Below are positions 63,440 through 64,000 of a stretch of 64,000 nt of DNA, in pieces. Under the pieces are notes generated by a model. The model was given only the letters and a program-made list of their open reading frames with translations. It had not been told where the DNA came from and did not search any database. A program made the position numbers and the translations under genes. Numbering within the stretch: position 1 is the stretch's first letter; the number at the start of each line of letters is the position of its first letter. The DNA comes from UBA4781 sp963674975 (GTDB taxonomy: Bacteria > Chloroflexota > Anaerolineae > Anaerolineales > Anaerolineaceae), in the NCBI GenBank assembly GCA_963674975.1, contig OY771913.1, positions 1,798,001-1,862,000 of the forward strand, given 5' to 3'.

Positions 63440-64000
63440 ATGAATCCCCAATCTCTTGATTTCTATAAAAAAGCTGGACCGCTAACGGATATTTCATCAT
63501 ATGCTTCAATATGCGATGCGCTGCCGTCAGATATCGTTGCTTTGTGCAAGATCGTCCAGAATACAACCATCCATATCTACTGGGCAGAGAGAATGGGATT
63601 TCAAGCCGATACATTTCGCCAATCTGAAGTGCAGATCCGTTCAGCAGAAAAGAAGATCGATAAGATTTTTGAGCTGGACCCATCACCGCTGAGTACAGAA
63701 CGACCACTGGAAAAGAGAATGGTAGTGAACTGTCGTGATATCAGTCTCCTGCTTACTGCTTTATTAAAAAGAAAGGGTATCCCGGCGAGGGCGCGCTGTG
63801 GTTTTGCGACTTATTTTATAAAGGATCATTATGAAGATCATTGGGTCTGTGAATACTGGGATGCTGCTGCAGCCCGCTGGAAGATGGTTGATGCGCAGTT
63901 GGATGATTTTCAGAGAAAAGCCTTAAAGATAGATTTCGATACATATGATATGCCCATTGGAAAATTTATTCCGGCAGGACGCGCCTGGCAGATGACAAGG
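63440..64000 (+). CDS. Transglutaminase-like (TGc) domain protein, runs off right edge
   Basis: The first 187 residues of a protein begin MNPQSLDFYKKAGPLTD. The catalytic pattern of the transglutaminase-like superfamily is visible: Cys in NCRDISLLLTALLKRKGIPARARCGFATYF (cysteine about residue 103), His in EDHWVCEYW, and Asp in KMVDAQLD. Many bacterial members are uncharacterised; some are proteases or peptide-bond hydrolases rather than crosslinkers. AAAGGA lies 5 bases before the ATG, and TATAAT is at 63403-63408, about 30 bases before it. The gene starts 55 bases after the rRNA operon. Confidence 0.85.
   Translation, partial: MNPQSLDFYKKAGPLTDISSYASICDALPSDIVALCKIVQNTTIHIYWAERMGFQADTFRQSEVQIRSAEKKIDKIFELDPSPLSTERPLEKRMVVNCRDISLLLTALLKRKGIPARARCGFATYFIKDHYEDHWVCEYWDAAAARWKMVDAQLDDFQRKALKIDFDTYDMPIGKFIPAGRAWQMTR

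Overview
The window is ordinary chromosomal backbone of a bacterium that most resembles the class Anaerolineae (phylum Chloroflexota). The evidence is a complete rrs-tRNA-Ile-tRNA-Ala-rrl-rrf operon with a Chloroflexota-like 16S, a V/A-type ATPase, two-subunit-type 2-oxoacid:ferredoxin oxidoreductases, urocanate hydratase, and peptidoglycan genes (murI, murJ, LCP, VanW) with no outer-membrane genes. Genus-level assignment would need a database search. Base composition is moderate and even, and I see no prophage, transposase, insertion sequence or CRISPR array.

Layout. 1-4863 (+): end of a V-type ATPase operon (C, F, A, B, D) with overlapping or tightly spaced cistrons. 4860-8554 (-): folP, folK, homoserine dehydrogenase, murI, rplS. 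8753-14107: a small lipoprotein, uvrC (-), a nucleotide hydrolase, an intergenic small ORF, a DnaJ-like chaperone and an HtrA-like lipoprotein protease. 14150-21060: a coiled-coil membrane protein (-), murJ, a SagB-like oxidoreductase and dnaE. 21092-27395 (-): lysS, greA, a four-subunit 2-oxoacid:ferredoxin oxidoreductase and a thiolase. 27625-28596 (+): rmuC.

28678-34062 (-) is one information-processing block, transcribed right to left: tRNA-Thr(UGU), tRNA-Tyr, tRNA-Thr(GGU), tuf, rpmG, tRNA-Trp, secE, nusG, rplK, rplA, rplJ, rplL. A near-consensus promoter lies in front of the first tRNA and an attenuator-like hairpin in front of rplJ. 34203-40704 holds a membrane glycosyltransferase (-) and a partner-switching signalling operon (STAS antagonist, RsbW-like ATPase, six-GAF PP2C phosphatase). 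40792-46836 holds a UlaG-like metallo-hydrolase, a small protein, mutY, a pcm homologue, rnj (-) and dnaA (-). 47269-57688 holds envelope genes: an FAD oxidoreductase with an AglD-like membrane protein, an FmdB zinc ribbon, hutU, a second membrane glycosyltransferase, LCP, Trm112-like and VanW. 58105-63384 is the rRNA operon with two strong promoters, RNase III-type processing stems and a terminator. A transglutaminase-like gene runs off the right edge.

The most notable things are regulatory. Several genes (dnaJ-like, uvrC, murI, murJ, pcm) have a -10-like hexamer only 6 to 8 bases before the start codon and no ribosome-binding site, which suggests leaderless mRNAs. Inverted repeats sit on the hutU -10 and the dnaA -35. 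A roughly 33-codon ORF with a perfect Shine-Dalgarno lies between the deoxynucleotide hydrolase and the dnaJ-like gene. The STAS/RsbW/GAF-PP2C set is complete except for a sigma factor. I do not see a convincing wholly new multi-gene defence or biosynthetic system.
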